From Streptococcus sanguinis SK1 = NCTC 7863 (lineage in GTDB: Bacteria; Bacillota; Bacilli; Lactobacillales; Streptococcaceae): 64,000 bases of DNA. Position numbers and translations under genes: made by a program. Where the stretch lies: NCBI RefSeq assembly GCF_000194945.1, contig NZ_GL878509.1:124001-188000 (forward strand). Direction: 5' to 3'. Shown piece after piece: positions 28,378-36,291 of the stretch. The first letter of the stretch is position 1. The number at the start of each line of letters is the position of its first letter. The notes under the pieces are model-generated. The model worked only from the letters and a program-made list of their open reading frames with translations, did no database searches and was not told the DNA's origin.

Positions 28378-28409
28378 CAAAAATCAGGATGACCAGCACC
28401 CTGATTTTA
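28378..28409 (-). terminator. Terminator after tkt
   Basis: AAAATCAGG and CCTGATTTTT pair around an 11-nt loop and are followed by T's on the minus strand. Confidence 0.8.
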
Positions 28410-28416
28410 TGTCTTT

Positions 28417-30393
28417 TTATTTAAGATTTTTAACAACTTCTGCTACATGCTCAACTGTAAAGCCGTATTCTTCCAGCACCTTGCCTGCTGGAGCAGATGC
28501 ACCGAACTGGTCGATTCCGATAACTGCACCGTCTAGACCGACATACTTGTACCAAGGTTGGCTAGCTGCCATCTCAATCGCTAGGCGGCGACGAACTGCA
28601 TTTGGCAGAATTTCTTCTTTGTAGGCCGCATCTTGAGCATCAAAAAGTTCTGTTGATGGCACGCTGACCACGCGGATTTTAGCGCCTTCTGCTGCAAGTG
28701 CTTTAGCAGCTGCAACAGCCAAATTAACCTCAGAACCAGAAGCCAGCAAGATGGTATCGAAATCTGCTCCTGTTTCATAGACCACATAAGCACCTTTAGC
28801 TACCTTGTCAAAGTTTGTTCCTTCTTCAACTGTTAGATTTTGACGGGTCAAGACCAGAGCAGTCGGAGTAGATTGGCTCTTAAGGGCCAGATACCAAGCT
28901 GCCTGAGTTTCACGCGCATCTGCTGGGCGGAAAACAGTCAGGTTTGGAATGGCACGCAGACCAGCCAAATGCTCAATCGGTTCGTGAGTTGGGCCGTCTT
29001 CACCAACTGCAATTGAGTCATGTGTGAAGACATAAGTCACTGGTAAACCTTGAAGGGCAGACAAACGGACAGCTGCCTTAACATAGTCTGAGAATACGAA
29101 GAAGGTACCACCGTAAACACGAAGACCACCATGAAGCGCCATACCGTTGAGAATTGTTCCCATAGCAAACTCGCGCACACCAAATTGGATGTTGCGGTTG
29201 AGACGGTGGGCATCATCCTGCAGACCGTCTTCCTTGATGTAGGTCATATTGGAATGAGCCAAGTCAGCAGAACCGCCAAGGAAAGTTGGAAGCACCTTAG
29301 CTGCTGCATTGAGGGCATCCTGACTAGAATTACGAGTCGCTTGAGAGAAGCCATTTTCAAGCACTGGGAAGTCTTCTGGTTTGATTTCTACTGGATCCTG
29401 ACCACCAATGATAGCTGCTACTTCTGCTGCCAATTCTGGATGGGCTTGCTTGTAGTCCTCTACCAGCTGTTTCCAAGCATCGTAAGCCGCTGCACCACGC
29501 TCCGCTACATTTGTACGGTAGTCTGCATAGACTTCCTCAGGAATCTCAAATGGAGCATAGTCCCAGCCCAAGGCTTTACGAGTAGCTTCAGCTTCTTCTG
29601 CTCCCAGAGGCGCACCGTGCACTGCATTCGTTCCTTGCTTGTTTGGAGAACCGTAACCGATAACCGTCTTGACTTCAATCAAAGATGGTTTGCCGGAAGC
29701 TTTAGCTTCATTGATGGCTGCATCAATCGCTGCAAGGTCTGTTCCATCTTCTACCAAGGCAGTATGCCAACCATAGGCTTCATAGCGGGCACGAACATCT
29801 TCTGTAAAGGAATCCTTGGTCTCTCCATCTAGGTTGATATCATTTGAATCATAGAGAACAACCAGCTTGTCCAGCTTTTGTAGACCAGCGTAAGAAGCAG
29901 CTTCAGCTGAAACACCCTCCATCAAATCACCGTCACCACAGATGACATAAGTGTAATGGTCGAAAATTGGATAGCCTTCACGATTATACTTGGCAGCTAA
30001 GAAACGTTCTGCCTGAGCAAATCCAGTAGCTGTAGAAATACCCTGTCCCAGTGGGCCAGTAGTAGCATCAACACCAGCTGTGTGGCCAAACTCTGGGTGA
30101 CCTGGTGTCTTAGAACCCCATTGGCGGAAGTTTTTGATTTCCTCCATGCTGACATCTTTAAAGCCAGACAGATGAAGCAAGGCATAAAGCAACATAGAGC
30201 CATGTCCTGCAGATAGGACGAAGCGATCGCGGTTAATCCAGTTTGGCTCTTCTGGATTGATACGAAGTTGTTTAGTAAACAAGTCATAAGCCATCGGTGC
30301 AGCACCCATGACTACGCCAGGGTGACCTGACTTAGACTTTTCAATCGCGTCAATCCCTAAAAAGCGAATGGCATTAACTGATAATTGTGACAT
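28417..30393 (-). CDS. tkt: Transketolase
   Basis: A thiamine-diphosphate enzyme of the non-oxidative pentose phosphate pathway that moves two-carbon units between sugar phosphates. The 658-aa product has the diphosphate-binding motif GDGDLMEG...NDIN near 153-185. The pyrimidine domain with [19 protein letters not shown] lies near 470, followed by the C-terminal domain. AAGGAG lies 6 nt before the ATG. The promoter is overlapped by a large inverted repeat (30494-30523), so a dedicated repressor is likely. Confidence 0.97.
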   Translation of the reverse strand: MSQLSVNAIRFLGIDAIEKSKSGHPGVVMGAAPMAYDLFTKQLRINPEEPNWINRDRFVLSAGHGSMLLYALLHLSGFKDVSMEEIKNFRQWGSKTPGHPEFGHTAGVDATTGPLGQGISTATGFAQAERFLAAKYNREGYPIFDHYTYVICGDGDLMEGVSAEAASYAGLQKLDKLVVLYDSNDINLDGETKDSFTEDVRARYEAYGWHTALVEDGTDLAAIDAAINEAKASGKPSLIEVKTVIGYGSPNKQGTNAVHGAPLGAEEAEATRKALGWDYAPFEIPEEVYADYRTNVAERGAAAYDAWKQLVEDYKQAHPELAAEVAAIIGGQDPVEIKPEDFPVLENGFSQATRNSSQDALNAAAKVLPTFLGGSADLAHSNMTYIKEDGLQDDAHRLNRNIQFGVREFAMGTILNGMALHGGLRVYGGTFFVFSDYVKAAVRLSALQGLPVTYVFTHDSIAVGEDGPTHEPIEHLAGLRAIPNLTVFRPADARETQAAWYLALKSQSTPTALVLTRQNLTVEEGTNFDKVAKGAYVVYETGADFDTILLASGSEVNLAVAAAKALAAEGAKIRVVSVPSTELFDAQDAAYKEEILPNAVRRRLAIEMAASQPWYKYVGLDGAVIGIDQFGASAPAGKVLEEYGFTVEHVAEVVKNLK

Positions 30394-30482
30394 TGGATTC
30401 TCCTTATTTTTACTAAAATCTGTCCTGACATCAGAACAGGATAAACAATGGTCGTAGAAACGATAAAAATTGTCTCATATCT

Positions 30483-30511
30483 ATTATAAGAAAATTATCC
30501 CTATATCGCAA
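30483..30511 (-). promoter_or_regulatory. Promoter of tkt
   Basis: On the minus strand, TTGCGA (30506-30511), a 17-bp spacer and TATAAT (30483-30488). The leader before the ATG is about 85 nt. Confidence 0.7.
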
Positions 30512-30523
30512 GATAGGGATAAT
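30494..30523. promoter_or_regulatory. Inverted repeat overlapping the tkt -35 box
   Basis: Perfect 11-bp arms ATTATCCCTAT and ATAGGGATAAT are separated by 8 bp that contain the -35 hexamer. Placement fits an operator for a dimeric repressor; a hairpin role is less likely since it is not followed by a T-run. Confidence 0.6.
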
Positions 30524-30668
30524 CTCATCTTTTTTATAGATTTATTATAAATCTTGAAAACGGCAACAAAAAGACCAAGAATTACACAGGCGACTGTTCA
30601 CTCTTGGACTGTCAAAAAAATCTGCCCATAAGGACAGAAAAAGTAAGAAATTGAGCATCCTGCTCCTA

Positions 30669-30875
30669 AGTTTGACTGCGCCCACAGATTGTTTCATTAA
30701 GTTTTTACAGAACGTAGTTTTCGCTTACGCTCAAACTGCATCTATGCTTCTAAGCTCTGCTCGACTCTGCGAGCCGGCAATCGCTAAAAAAATAGCGGAA
30801 CGTAGACTTAGCTTGCACTCAGTCTGCATCAATGCCTCTAAATTCGACTGCGCCCACAGCTTGTCTCATTAAGAG
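30669..30875. repeat. Imperfect tandem repeats, period about 84-88 bp
   Basis: The phrase TTGACTGCGCCCACAG (30672) recurs degenerately near 30759 (TCGACTCTGCGAGC) and at 30844 as TCGACTGCGCCCACAG. AACGTAG...CTGCATC.ATGC.TCTAA occurs at 30711 and again at 30799. I see no credible gene in 30394-30941; the short open frame there is a by-product of the repeats. Confidence 0.6.
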
Positions 30876-30883
30876 ACATAGAA

Positions 30884-30916
30884 AAACCCAGCTATCCAAA
30901 TGGTTAGCTGGGTTAG
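30884..30916 (-). terminator. Terminator after the small HTH gene
   Basis: Read on the minus strand, AACCCAGCTA and TAGCTGGGTT pair around a loop, followed by TTTCT. Confidence 0.8.
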
Positions 30917-30941
30917 GGTTGAGCTACATCATAGTTTTAGA

Positions 30942-31199
30942 CTATCCTGCGGCCTTTTGATGAATGGTGATGCCGTATTTTTCATGGTTTTCTTCATACC
31001 AATTAATTAAGGCCATCGCAGTTTGATAAGTAATGTTCTTAATTTTGCTGGTCCCTTTAGTTAAGGTCAGGATACTCATCTTGCTGATGTTTGCATCCGT
31101 CGCAATTCGATAACTAGTTAAGGTTCCATTAACTAACAACTGAACAACAGCCTCGACTTTCCTATAGTCAGGCATAGTTGTAATATCCAACTTTTTCAT
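30942..31199 (-). CDS. Small helix-turn-helix protein
   Basis: The 85-aa product has a central helix-turn-helix-like segment (VQLLVNGTLTSYRIATDANISKMSILTLTKGTSKIKNITYQTAMALINWYEEN). It resembles phage- and plasmid-type XRE-like DNA-binding proteins of streptococci. AGGAGAGG precedes the ATG. It is monocistronic with its own terminator and could repress itself; the target is unknown. The AT-rich upstream region (31200-31567) contains no other gene I can support. Confidence 0.6.
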   Translation of the reverse strand: MKKLDITTMPDYRKVEAVVQLLVNGTLTSYRIATDANISKMSILTLTKGTSKIKNITYQTAMALINWYEENHEKYGITIHQKAAG

Positions 31200-31567
31200 A
31201 ATTAAATCCTCTCCTAAAATTTAATTTACTAATCCATTATACACTTTTTTCTGACATTTACATATATAAAAACTTGAAAATGTACAAAAAAATTAGAACA
31301 CAATCTATTGAAATGTCAACTTTTCATGTTTTATCTCCATTATCTAAAAAATTTAAAATGCCCAATTGTCATTTGCTGTCTTCCTCCAAATTATCTAAAC
31401 ATTTTTTAGAAGCCTAAATCATGCTAGTTCAGATTATGTGAGTGTCTTCCAACAGTTTTTTTAATTTTCTGAAAGCTGATGAAATACAGTATTGCGTTCC
31501 CGCATTTTACACTAGTCTGCTTTAGAGTTTTCAAGAAAAAACTTAAAAAATTTAGAGGAAAATAGCA

Positions 31568-31799
31568 ATGTTAACCTTTCTAAAAAGTAAGCAGCTTCAT
31601 GAAGCCAGTATGTTAGTCTATCAGAGAGAACGGCAGTATCTAGAAGAAAACAAAGAGCAGATGACAAGTTATAGTTCTTATGCCCTTGCAAGTATTTCCA
31701 AATTATGAAATGGAGCACCAAGCCAATAGAAAGGTTTTGATAGAAGACTTGTATAAGGCTTATCAGCTCTTTCTCTGCTGCAGGAGCCTGTTCAAATGA
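31568..31799 (+). pseudogene. Broken small gene, opposite to the LXG module
   Basis: An ATG at 31568 with GAGG upstream opens a frame of 46 codons (MLTFLKSKQLHEASMLVYQR...) that stops at 31706. The similar-looking helical sequence MEHQANRKVLIEDLYKAYQL continues in another frame to 31799. A single frameshift would join them. The charge pattern is protein-like, whereas the antisense frame on the minus strand has no ribosome binding site. Family unknown. Confidence 0.35.
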
Positions 31800-31840
31800 C
31801 AAAATCCGCCTCGCTAGAACGAGACGGATGTAGCTGTGCA

Positions 31841-32251
31841 TTAAGGTGACTGAGATTTAGACTTCTGCTCTAGCCTCTTGGCTGAGGGGCTGTCTTTTCT
31901 GACCAGATAAAGGCCCTCCTTGGAATTGGTCGGATCCTCCTTGAGCTTGAGCATGAGCAAATCCCCATTGTGGACATAGCTGTAAAGTTTAGACCCTAGC
32001 CGGATACTGCCGGCCTTGCGGTCAATGCTGCCCTTCTCTTCCAGACCCTCTTTATAGAAGGTGACTTGCTGGTCTCTGATATTCAGAATCGTTTCCTTGT
32101 CCAAGCCACTGAAGCCGTCTGCCCCATCCTCAATCTGGCGGTAATACACTCCGTCCAGACTGGCCTCATTCAGGCTGGCAAAGAGGAAGAGAGCTCCAAA
32201 AGCTAAAGCAAGGAGGACTAGGCCTGAGAAAATAATTGTCTTACGCTTCAT
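31841..32251 (-). CDS. Membrane-anchored protein of the LXG module, candidate immunity protein
   Basis: The 136-aa product has one N-terminal membrane helix (residues 5-26) without a lipobox. It is followed by a soluble domain predicted outside the cell (YYRQIEDGADGFSGLDKETILNIRDQQVTFYKEG...). Its start overlaps the DUF4176 gene by 11 nt, so the two are coupled. The position at the end of an LXG toxin operon is where immunity genes usually stand, and a membrane location would suit protection from a toxin that acts at the envelope. That role is inference. Confidence 0.65.
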   Translation of the reverse strand: MKRKTIIFSGLVLLALAFGALFLFASLNEASLDGVYYRQIEDGADGFSGLDKETILNIRDQQVTFYKEGLEEKGSIDRKAGSIRLGSKLYSYVHNGDLLMLKLKEDPTNSKEGLYLVRKDSPSAKRLEQKSKSQSP

Positions 32252-32561
32252 CTGCCGCTCCTGCTCTTTCCGGGACGGTCAGCCTGGGATAGGGGATATC
32301 AGCTATCAGCTCGTCATAACGCTGGAGCAAATCCTGAAAAGTCACATCTACATAACCAACAAAGACCAGCCGCTCAATATCTTCTTTATTAAAAAAGATT
32401 AATTCTTTTCCCGTCAGACCGGAGGGCAGGATTACTGCTCCAAAGTCAAAGTAGCCGGTCTGTCCGTCAAGGGTCGTCACAGGAAACTGGCTGACAATCA
32501 TCAGGGGTTGAGAACTGCCCTTAACCATGACTACACTTCCGATAGGTAATTGTTGCTTCAT
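32241..32561 (-). CDS. DUF4176 protein (T7SS LXG partner)
   Basis: The 106-aa product matches DUF4176: LPIGSVVMVKGSSQPLMIVSQFPVT...GYFDFGAVILPSGL...FFNKEDIERLVFVGYVD. DUF4176 genes recur beside LXG toxins of type VIIb secretion systems, where they are thought to assist toxin folding or delivery. The ATG at 32561 is chosen; the codon before it is TTG, and AAAGGAGA lies upstream. It sits 17 nt after the LXG gene. Confidence 0.82.
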   Translation of the reverse strand: MKQQLPIGSVVMVKGSSQPLMIVSQFPVTTLDGQTGYFDFGAVILPSGLTGKELIFFNKEDIERLVFVGYVDVTFQDLLQRYDELIADIPYPRLTVPERAGAADEA

Positions 32562-32578
32562 CAAAGTCTCCTTTCTCC

Positions 32579-34159
32579 TTAAGCCAGAGCAAGCGCTGGG
32601 AGGGCGACTACAGGAGCTACTGTCACTGCAACTACTACAGCTGCAACTTCCAGACCATTCACGGTTTGCGCCCCCGTTTCAACCGAATTCACCGTTTTAT
32701 TTCCATTCGAGTCTTTACTGATATTCGAGTCGACGCCATAGACTCCAACCATACCATTCCAGATATCAGTAGATACTTTAAGACCGGCCCCAGTATCGTG
32801 CTGCTCTGTTCCAGCATGTAGAGAAAGATTAATCTCCGGCATAGGGAGCCAACCTGTGTCTGTATTTAAGCCAACACTGCCATTGACACCAATATGATAG
32901 CCACCGACACTGATTTGAGGACTGGCATTAAGCTTCCAGTCACTGGCATCTATATCAACAGAAGCCACACCCAAATCTACAGCTACTCCATTAAAAATAC
33001 CATTATTTGTCTTGTACTTGAAAATACCAGGATCATCTTCTTCCACAGTTGTCGAGTATTTGGCATAGGTACTATATAACCAGCCTGTACTCCAGTCAGT
33101 CTTTTTGGAGTGTTCCAGGGTATTGGTATGACCAAAAAGAAAGTCCCAAAAGCCCGATGAACCACCGCTACTACCAGCAGCCTGTTTGGCAGCAGGCATA
33201 GCTACTGTTTGGGCACCAGTTTGATTGCCTGCTTGCTTCATAAAGCCCAGCATAGCCCCAGCCCACAGCCCATTGAAAGCAGCCTGCGAGAGACTACCAG
33301 AAGCCTGATCTGCCTTGGCCTGGTCCAGTCGTACCTTGAGGATGGGATCAGCCTGCTGGACCGCTTCTTCCAGATGGCTGCGGAGGGCCTGCGGAATGTT
33401 CCGGCTGGGATAGCGCTCTAGATAGGCCTGGACAGCCTGGATATCCTCCGGAGTCAGCTCTTCACCGCTGTCTAGCTTATCCATGACCTTTTGAAAGGCA
33501 GCTTCAACTGCTTTTTTGCTCTCCCAAGCTGTTTCAACAGTCTGGGTCCAGGTCATCCTGTCCGGACTAGGCAGGACAAAGCTGCCGTTAAAGTTTGCAA
33601 AGCCTTCTGTCATCAGGCTCAGAGCTTGGTCCAAAGCAGCAGCCAGCCCCGGCAGATTGTCGAAAATAGTGGCCGACGATGAATAAAAGGCCAGCAGTTT
33701 ATTCAGCTTGTCCTGCAATTCATGACGTTTGTCCTGAGCTGCTGTAATGGCATTCTGGATGCTGCTTTTGGTAGAAGCAGCCACATCCTTCTGTTTATTG
33801 GCCTCGGTCAGAGCCTGATTTTGGCTGTCAATGGTCTGATCATAAGAAGCAATCTGACTCTCCAGGACATCCTGATCCAAACTCTCTTCTGCCACCTCAC
33901 TGACATAACGGCTGGGCAGATCGCTGCCAGCTTTGACCAGCTCTTCTTCAAAGAGAATCGCTGCCTTAAAGAGGGGAAGGAACATCCCCTGACAGTAGGT
34001 TTTAGCACTGTCATATGCTGTTCCGGTCAGCCCGCTTTCCCCTGCAAAATTTTCCATGGCCTGCATGGCAGATTCATAAGCCGCGATCCTCACCTGGCTG
34101 GCAGTGGCCATTGACCCTGCCTGCTGGTTGGAAACGGGGAGTTCCATCTTAGCGCCCAT
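32579..34159 (-). CDS. LXG-domain polymorphic toxin (type VIIb secretion effector)
   Basis: The 526-aa product starts with an all-helical LXG domain (about 1-215), recognised by GLTGTAYDSAKTYCQGMFLPLFKAAILFEEEL and the long coiled region SQIASYDQTIDSQNQALTEANKQKD. A helical linker follows. The C-terminal part from about 350 is beta-rich and Gly/Asp/Asn-rich, and ends in a hydrophobic tail of about 25 residues (GLEVAAVVVAVTVAPVVALP...). I do not recognise the toxin domain; the tail suggests a membrane target. The start at 34159 has AAGGAGG 6 nt upstream and overlaps the DUF3958 gene by 11 nt. Confidence 0.82.
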   Translation of the reverse strand: MGAKMELPVSNQQAGSMATASQVRIAAYESAMQAMENFAGESGLTGTAYDSAKTYCQGMFLPLFKAAILFEEELVKAGSDLPSRYVSEVAEESLDQDVLESQIASYDQTIDSQNQALTEANKQKDVAASTKSSIQNAITAAQDKRHELQDKLNKLLAFYSSSATIFDNLPGLAAALDQALSLMTEGFANFNGSFVLPSPDRMTWTQTVETAWESKKAVEAAFQKVMDKLDSGEELTPEDIQAVQAYLERYPSRNIPQALRSHLEEAVQQADPILKVRLDQAKADQASGSLSQAAFNGLWAGAMLGFMKQAGNQTGAQTVAMPAAKQAAGSSGGSSGFWDFLFGHTNTLEHSKKTDWSTGWLYSTYAKYSTTVEEDDPGIFKYKTNNGIFNGVAVDLGVASVDIDASDWKLNASPQISVGGYHIGVNGSVGLNTDTGWLPMPEINLSLHAGTEQHDTGAGLKVSTDIWNGMVGVYGVDSNISKDSNGNKTVNSVETGAQTVNGLEVAAVVVAVTVAPVVALPALALA

Positions 34160-34511
34160 ATCCAGCCTCCTTGTCTTCTGCTTCCAGAGCTTGTCTATAC
34201 TGACCCTGGATGATCTCAATCTGACGGTCTAGCTTTTTTCTTTCCTTATCCAGCCGATCCTGACCATCCTGGATATCCAAATCCAGCAATCGGTGACTGT
34301 GCTCAACCAGACCCATAATATCATAAAAATCCTGACTGTCCTTGGCCGTTAAGGGCAGGTAATTCAGCTCTCTCAAGGCCGAAAGTCCCCGGTCATAGAG
34401 ATAATCAATATCCTCTTCAAAGCGGTCTAGACGACGCTTTTGCTCCTCAGCCTTATCCAGTTTTTCAAATGCCTGCAGGCGTTCAGCAGCTAGAGTTTGG
34501 GAATTCTTCAT
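34149..34511 (-). CDS. DUF3958 protein (LXG targeting factor)
   Basis: A 120-aa, almost wholly alpha-helical charged protein (AERLQAFEKLDKAEEQKRRLDRFEEDIDYLYDRGLSALRELNYL...), as in DUF3958. Such proteins bind the LXG domain of the neighbouring toxin and help guide it to the type VII machine. AAGGAGG precedes the ATG. It overlaps the toxin gene and follows the WXG100-like gene by 12 nt. Confidence 0.8.
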   Translation of the reverse strand: MKNSQTLAAERLQAFEKLDKAEEQKRRLDRFEEDIDYLYDRGLSALRELNYLPLTAKDSQDFYDIMGLVEHSHRLLDLDIQDGQDRLDKERKKLDRQIEIIQGQYRQALEAEDKEAGYGR

Positions 34512-34523
34512 ACTACTTCCTCC

Positions 34524-34796
34524 TTATCCCTCAATATCCGCAGCCATTCCTTGGTCAGTCGCCTGAAATTCCTCTGCTACGCTTTGCAGGAGCTGACTGA
34601 AGCTTGTAATCTTACCGGCGATATCAGCTGACGCCGTACTGGAATGATCAATTTCCTCACTTGCCCGGCTATTTCCCTCCAAACGACTGATAGCATCCTT
34701 GTCAGGCTGAGATGCTGCACCTATCTGACTGGAAGCGGCTGAAAAGCTATTAGCATGGCTAGCTACTAGCCCATTATCACTTTTAATATCTGACAT
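34524..34796 (-). CDS. WXG100-like type VII effector partner (TIGR04197/DUF3130 type)
   Basis: A 90-aa helical protein (MSDIKSDNGLVASHANSFSAASSQIGAAS...ITSFSQLLQSVAEEFQATDQGMAADIEG). It matches the small TIGR04197 family that precedes LXG genes and is exported with, or escorts, the toxin. It is the first gene of the module; GAGGAG lies upstream of the ATG. No secretion core genes (essC, esaA, essB) are in the window, so the machine must be elsewhere in the genome. Confidence 0.8.
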   Translation of the reverse strand: MSDIKSDNGLVASHANSFSAASSQIGAASQPDKDAISRLEGNSRASEEIDHSSTASADIAGKITSFSQLLQSVAEEFQATDQGMAADIEG

Positions 34797-34924
34797 TGCT
34801 TGCTCCTCTGTTTTTGCTTTTATTTTATGACATTTATATTATAAGTTCAAGTCTCCGCCTGCTTTTTAACCAAAAAGAAACAAGACTGATAAATAATTCC
34901 AATCTTGTTAATTGCTAAACCTAC

Positions 34925-35060
34925 TTAATCTGGTGCTTTTAAAGCCTCTAATTTCCGCTTCCTAATGAGCAGAAACTCATTCTCCAGATCGCCTTCCAAA
35001 TCTTTGACAGCCAGATGATTCAAGCGAGATCCGGTAACATTATCAGGAATCTGCTTTTTA
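34925..35060 (-). pseudogene. C-terminal gene scrap behind the CPBP gene
   Basis: The frame downstream of the CPBP stop, and in phase with it, reads NKKQIPDNVTGSRLNHLAVK then DLEGDLENEFLLIRKRKLEALKAPD and ends at 34925. It has protein-like composition but no start codon or ribosome binding site. It is probably the remnant 3' end of a displaced gene; family unknown. Confidence 0.35.
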
Positions 35061-35068
35061 TTACTCTG

Positions 35069-35947
35069 TTAGCTCGACTTTCCATACTCCAGTTTTTTTC
35101 TCCATTTCCGTATAGCTAGACCGACTGTAAAATAAAGAACGGTCGGAATCATCCCCACTGAAAGCGAGAAGAGGAAAGCTTGATTTTTTTCTACCGAGAC
35201 AAAGCCTAGTAATAGTAAAGGATTTATAACCGCATCCTCCATAGTGTGCATAATTACCAGCGGCCAGACAGACTTAGTAATTCTAAAAATCTCTGTATAC
35301 ATGACCGTCCAGCATGCAACAGTTATCATCCCGATAAGGAAGAATGTAAACCTTCCAACCGGCAAGGTATTTTGGATTTCTCTCTCAGACAGAAGCTTCA
35401 TAATGTAAGGCAGATGCCAAATCCACCAGATAAATCCAACAAGTAGATATAGTTTTAAGTCAGATAATTTTAATTTGATTAATTGATTGGTAAGATATGC
35501 CCTCCAAACGGATTCTTCAAAAATATTTTTTATGAATTGAGCCCCTATCTGTGTGAGCAAGATTCCAAGATAGACCGTAAACTCAACCTTCACATCTGTC
35601 ACTCTGATGCCTTGTGTCATCAGTCCCAAGAGTATCACTATCATAGTAACAAGAGGGTAGACTAAAAAACTAATCAGATATAATTTTTTGTTATTCTTAA
35701 AATGAATGGAAAAACCTGCCTCTTTCCAGCCGTCTCCGCCAAAGCTTCGAAGAAAGATGGTACAGATTAACGGAGTTACCAGCCAAATCAGCATCCCTAA
35801 AGAGCCGCTTCCTATCTCTGTTCCGATATTTTCGTAATGAGCTTGGCCAGTTACTTTATCAACAACATAACCAATCCTGCCACATAGGCTGCTGAGAATG
35901 GCGAAGATAATGACATTGCGTTTAATTGTAGTTATGGACTGTTTCAT
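35069..35947 (-). CDS. CPBP family intramembrane metalloprotease
   Basis: The 292-aa product has about eight membrane segments. The CPBP/Abi motifs are EESVWRAYL (EExxxR) near 150 and WWIWHLPY (the metal-ligand His) near 180. Relatives process membrane substrates, give immunity to class II bacteriocins, or handle prenylated-type peptides; the substrate here is unknown. AAAGGAG precedes the ATG. Small scraps on both sides suggest a rearranged neighbourhood. Confidence 0.85.
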   Translation of the reverse strand: MKQSITTIKRNVIIFAILSSLCGRIGYVVDKVTGQAHYENIGTEIGSGSLGMLIWLVTPLICTIFLRSFGGDGWKEAGFSIHFKNNKKLYLISFLVYPLVTMIVILLGLMTQGIRVTDVKVEFTVYLGILLTQIGAQFIKNIFEESVWRAYLTNQLIKLKLSDLKLYLLVGFIWWIWHLPYIMKLLSEREIQNTLPVGRFTFFLIGMITVACWTVMYTEIFRITKSVWPLVIMHTMEDAVINPLLLLGFVSVEKNQAFLFSLSVGMIPTVLYFTVGLAIRKWRKKLEYGKSS

Positions 35948-36050
35948 AGCAGTCTCCTTTCGTCAAAAAATTATTCATCTCTCTTATTTGAGAGAAGCTA
36001 GGTTGATTCGAGTCATCGACTGCTTCGGCAATATCAAAATTTTGTTTCAT
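35922..36050 (-). CDS. Possible 42-aa peptide overlapping the CPBP start
   Basis: The frame encodes MKQNFDIAEAVDDSNQPSFS then QIREMNNFLTKGDCYETVHNYN and overlaps the first codons of the CPBP gene. AGAAGG lies about 11 nt upstream. It could be a coupled leader peptide or a scrap. In 36051-36231 I see another short gene-like tail (KTLKPDAEEKPDLLRRYR) in another frame but no complete gene. Confidence 0.3.
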   Translation of the reverse strand: MKQNFDIAEAVDDSNQPSFSQIREMNNFLTKGDCYETVHNYN

Positions 36051-36231
36051 TTTACCGATACCTTCTAAGCAAGTCTGGCTTTTCTTCAGCATCAGGTTTC
36101 AATGTTTTTCTTTTTATATACCTAATAGAAACATTTCTTTTAAGTGATATCAAGGAGAATTTAGTTGAGATTTTGGGGTAAATGGTAATTTATTTCCAGA
36201 AAGGGGAGATATTTGTAATTCCTACTTAACA

Positions 36232-36270
36232 AAAAAGACCTACCTTCATCTAAGAAGGAGATCTTTGAAA
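36232..36270 (-). terminator. Terminator after clpL
   Basis: Read on the minus strand, AAAGATCTCCTTC and GAAGGTAGGTCTTT pair with small mismatches and are followed by TTTTGTT. Confidence 0.7.
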
Positions 36271-36291
36271 AGTTAGTTGACTCAGTAAGCT

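Noticed and set aside
30651-30872. A 73-codon plus-strand frame in the tkt-HTH gap
   Set aside because: It is produced by the tandem repeats, has no ribosome binding site, and the repeats continue out of phase.
31512-31841. A 109-codon frame on the minus strand after the LXG module
   Set aside because: No ribosome binding site, starts inside the stop region of the previous gene, and the opposite strand carries a more protein-like, frameshifted sequence.
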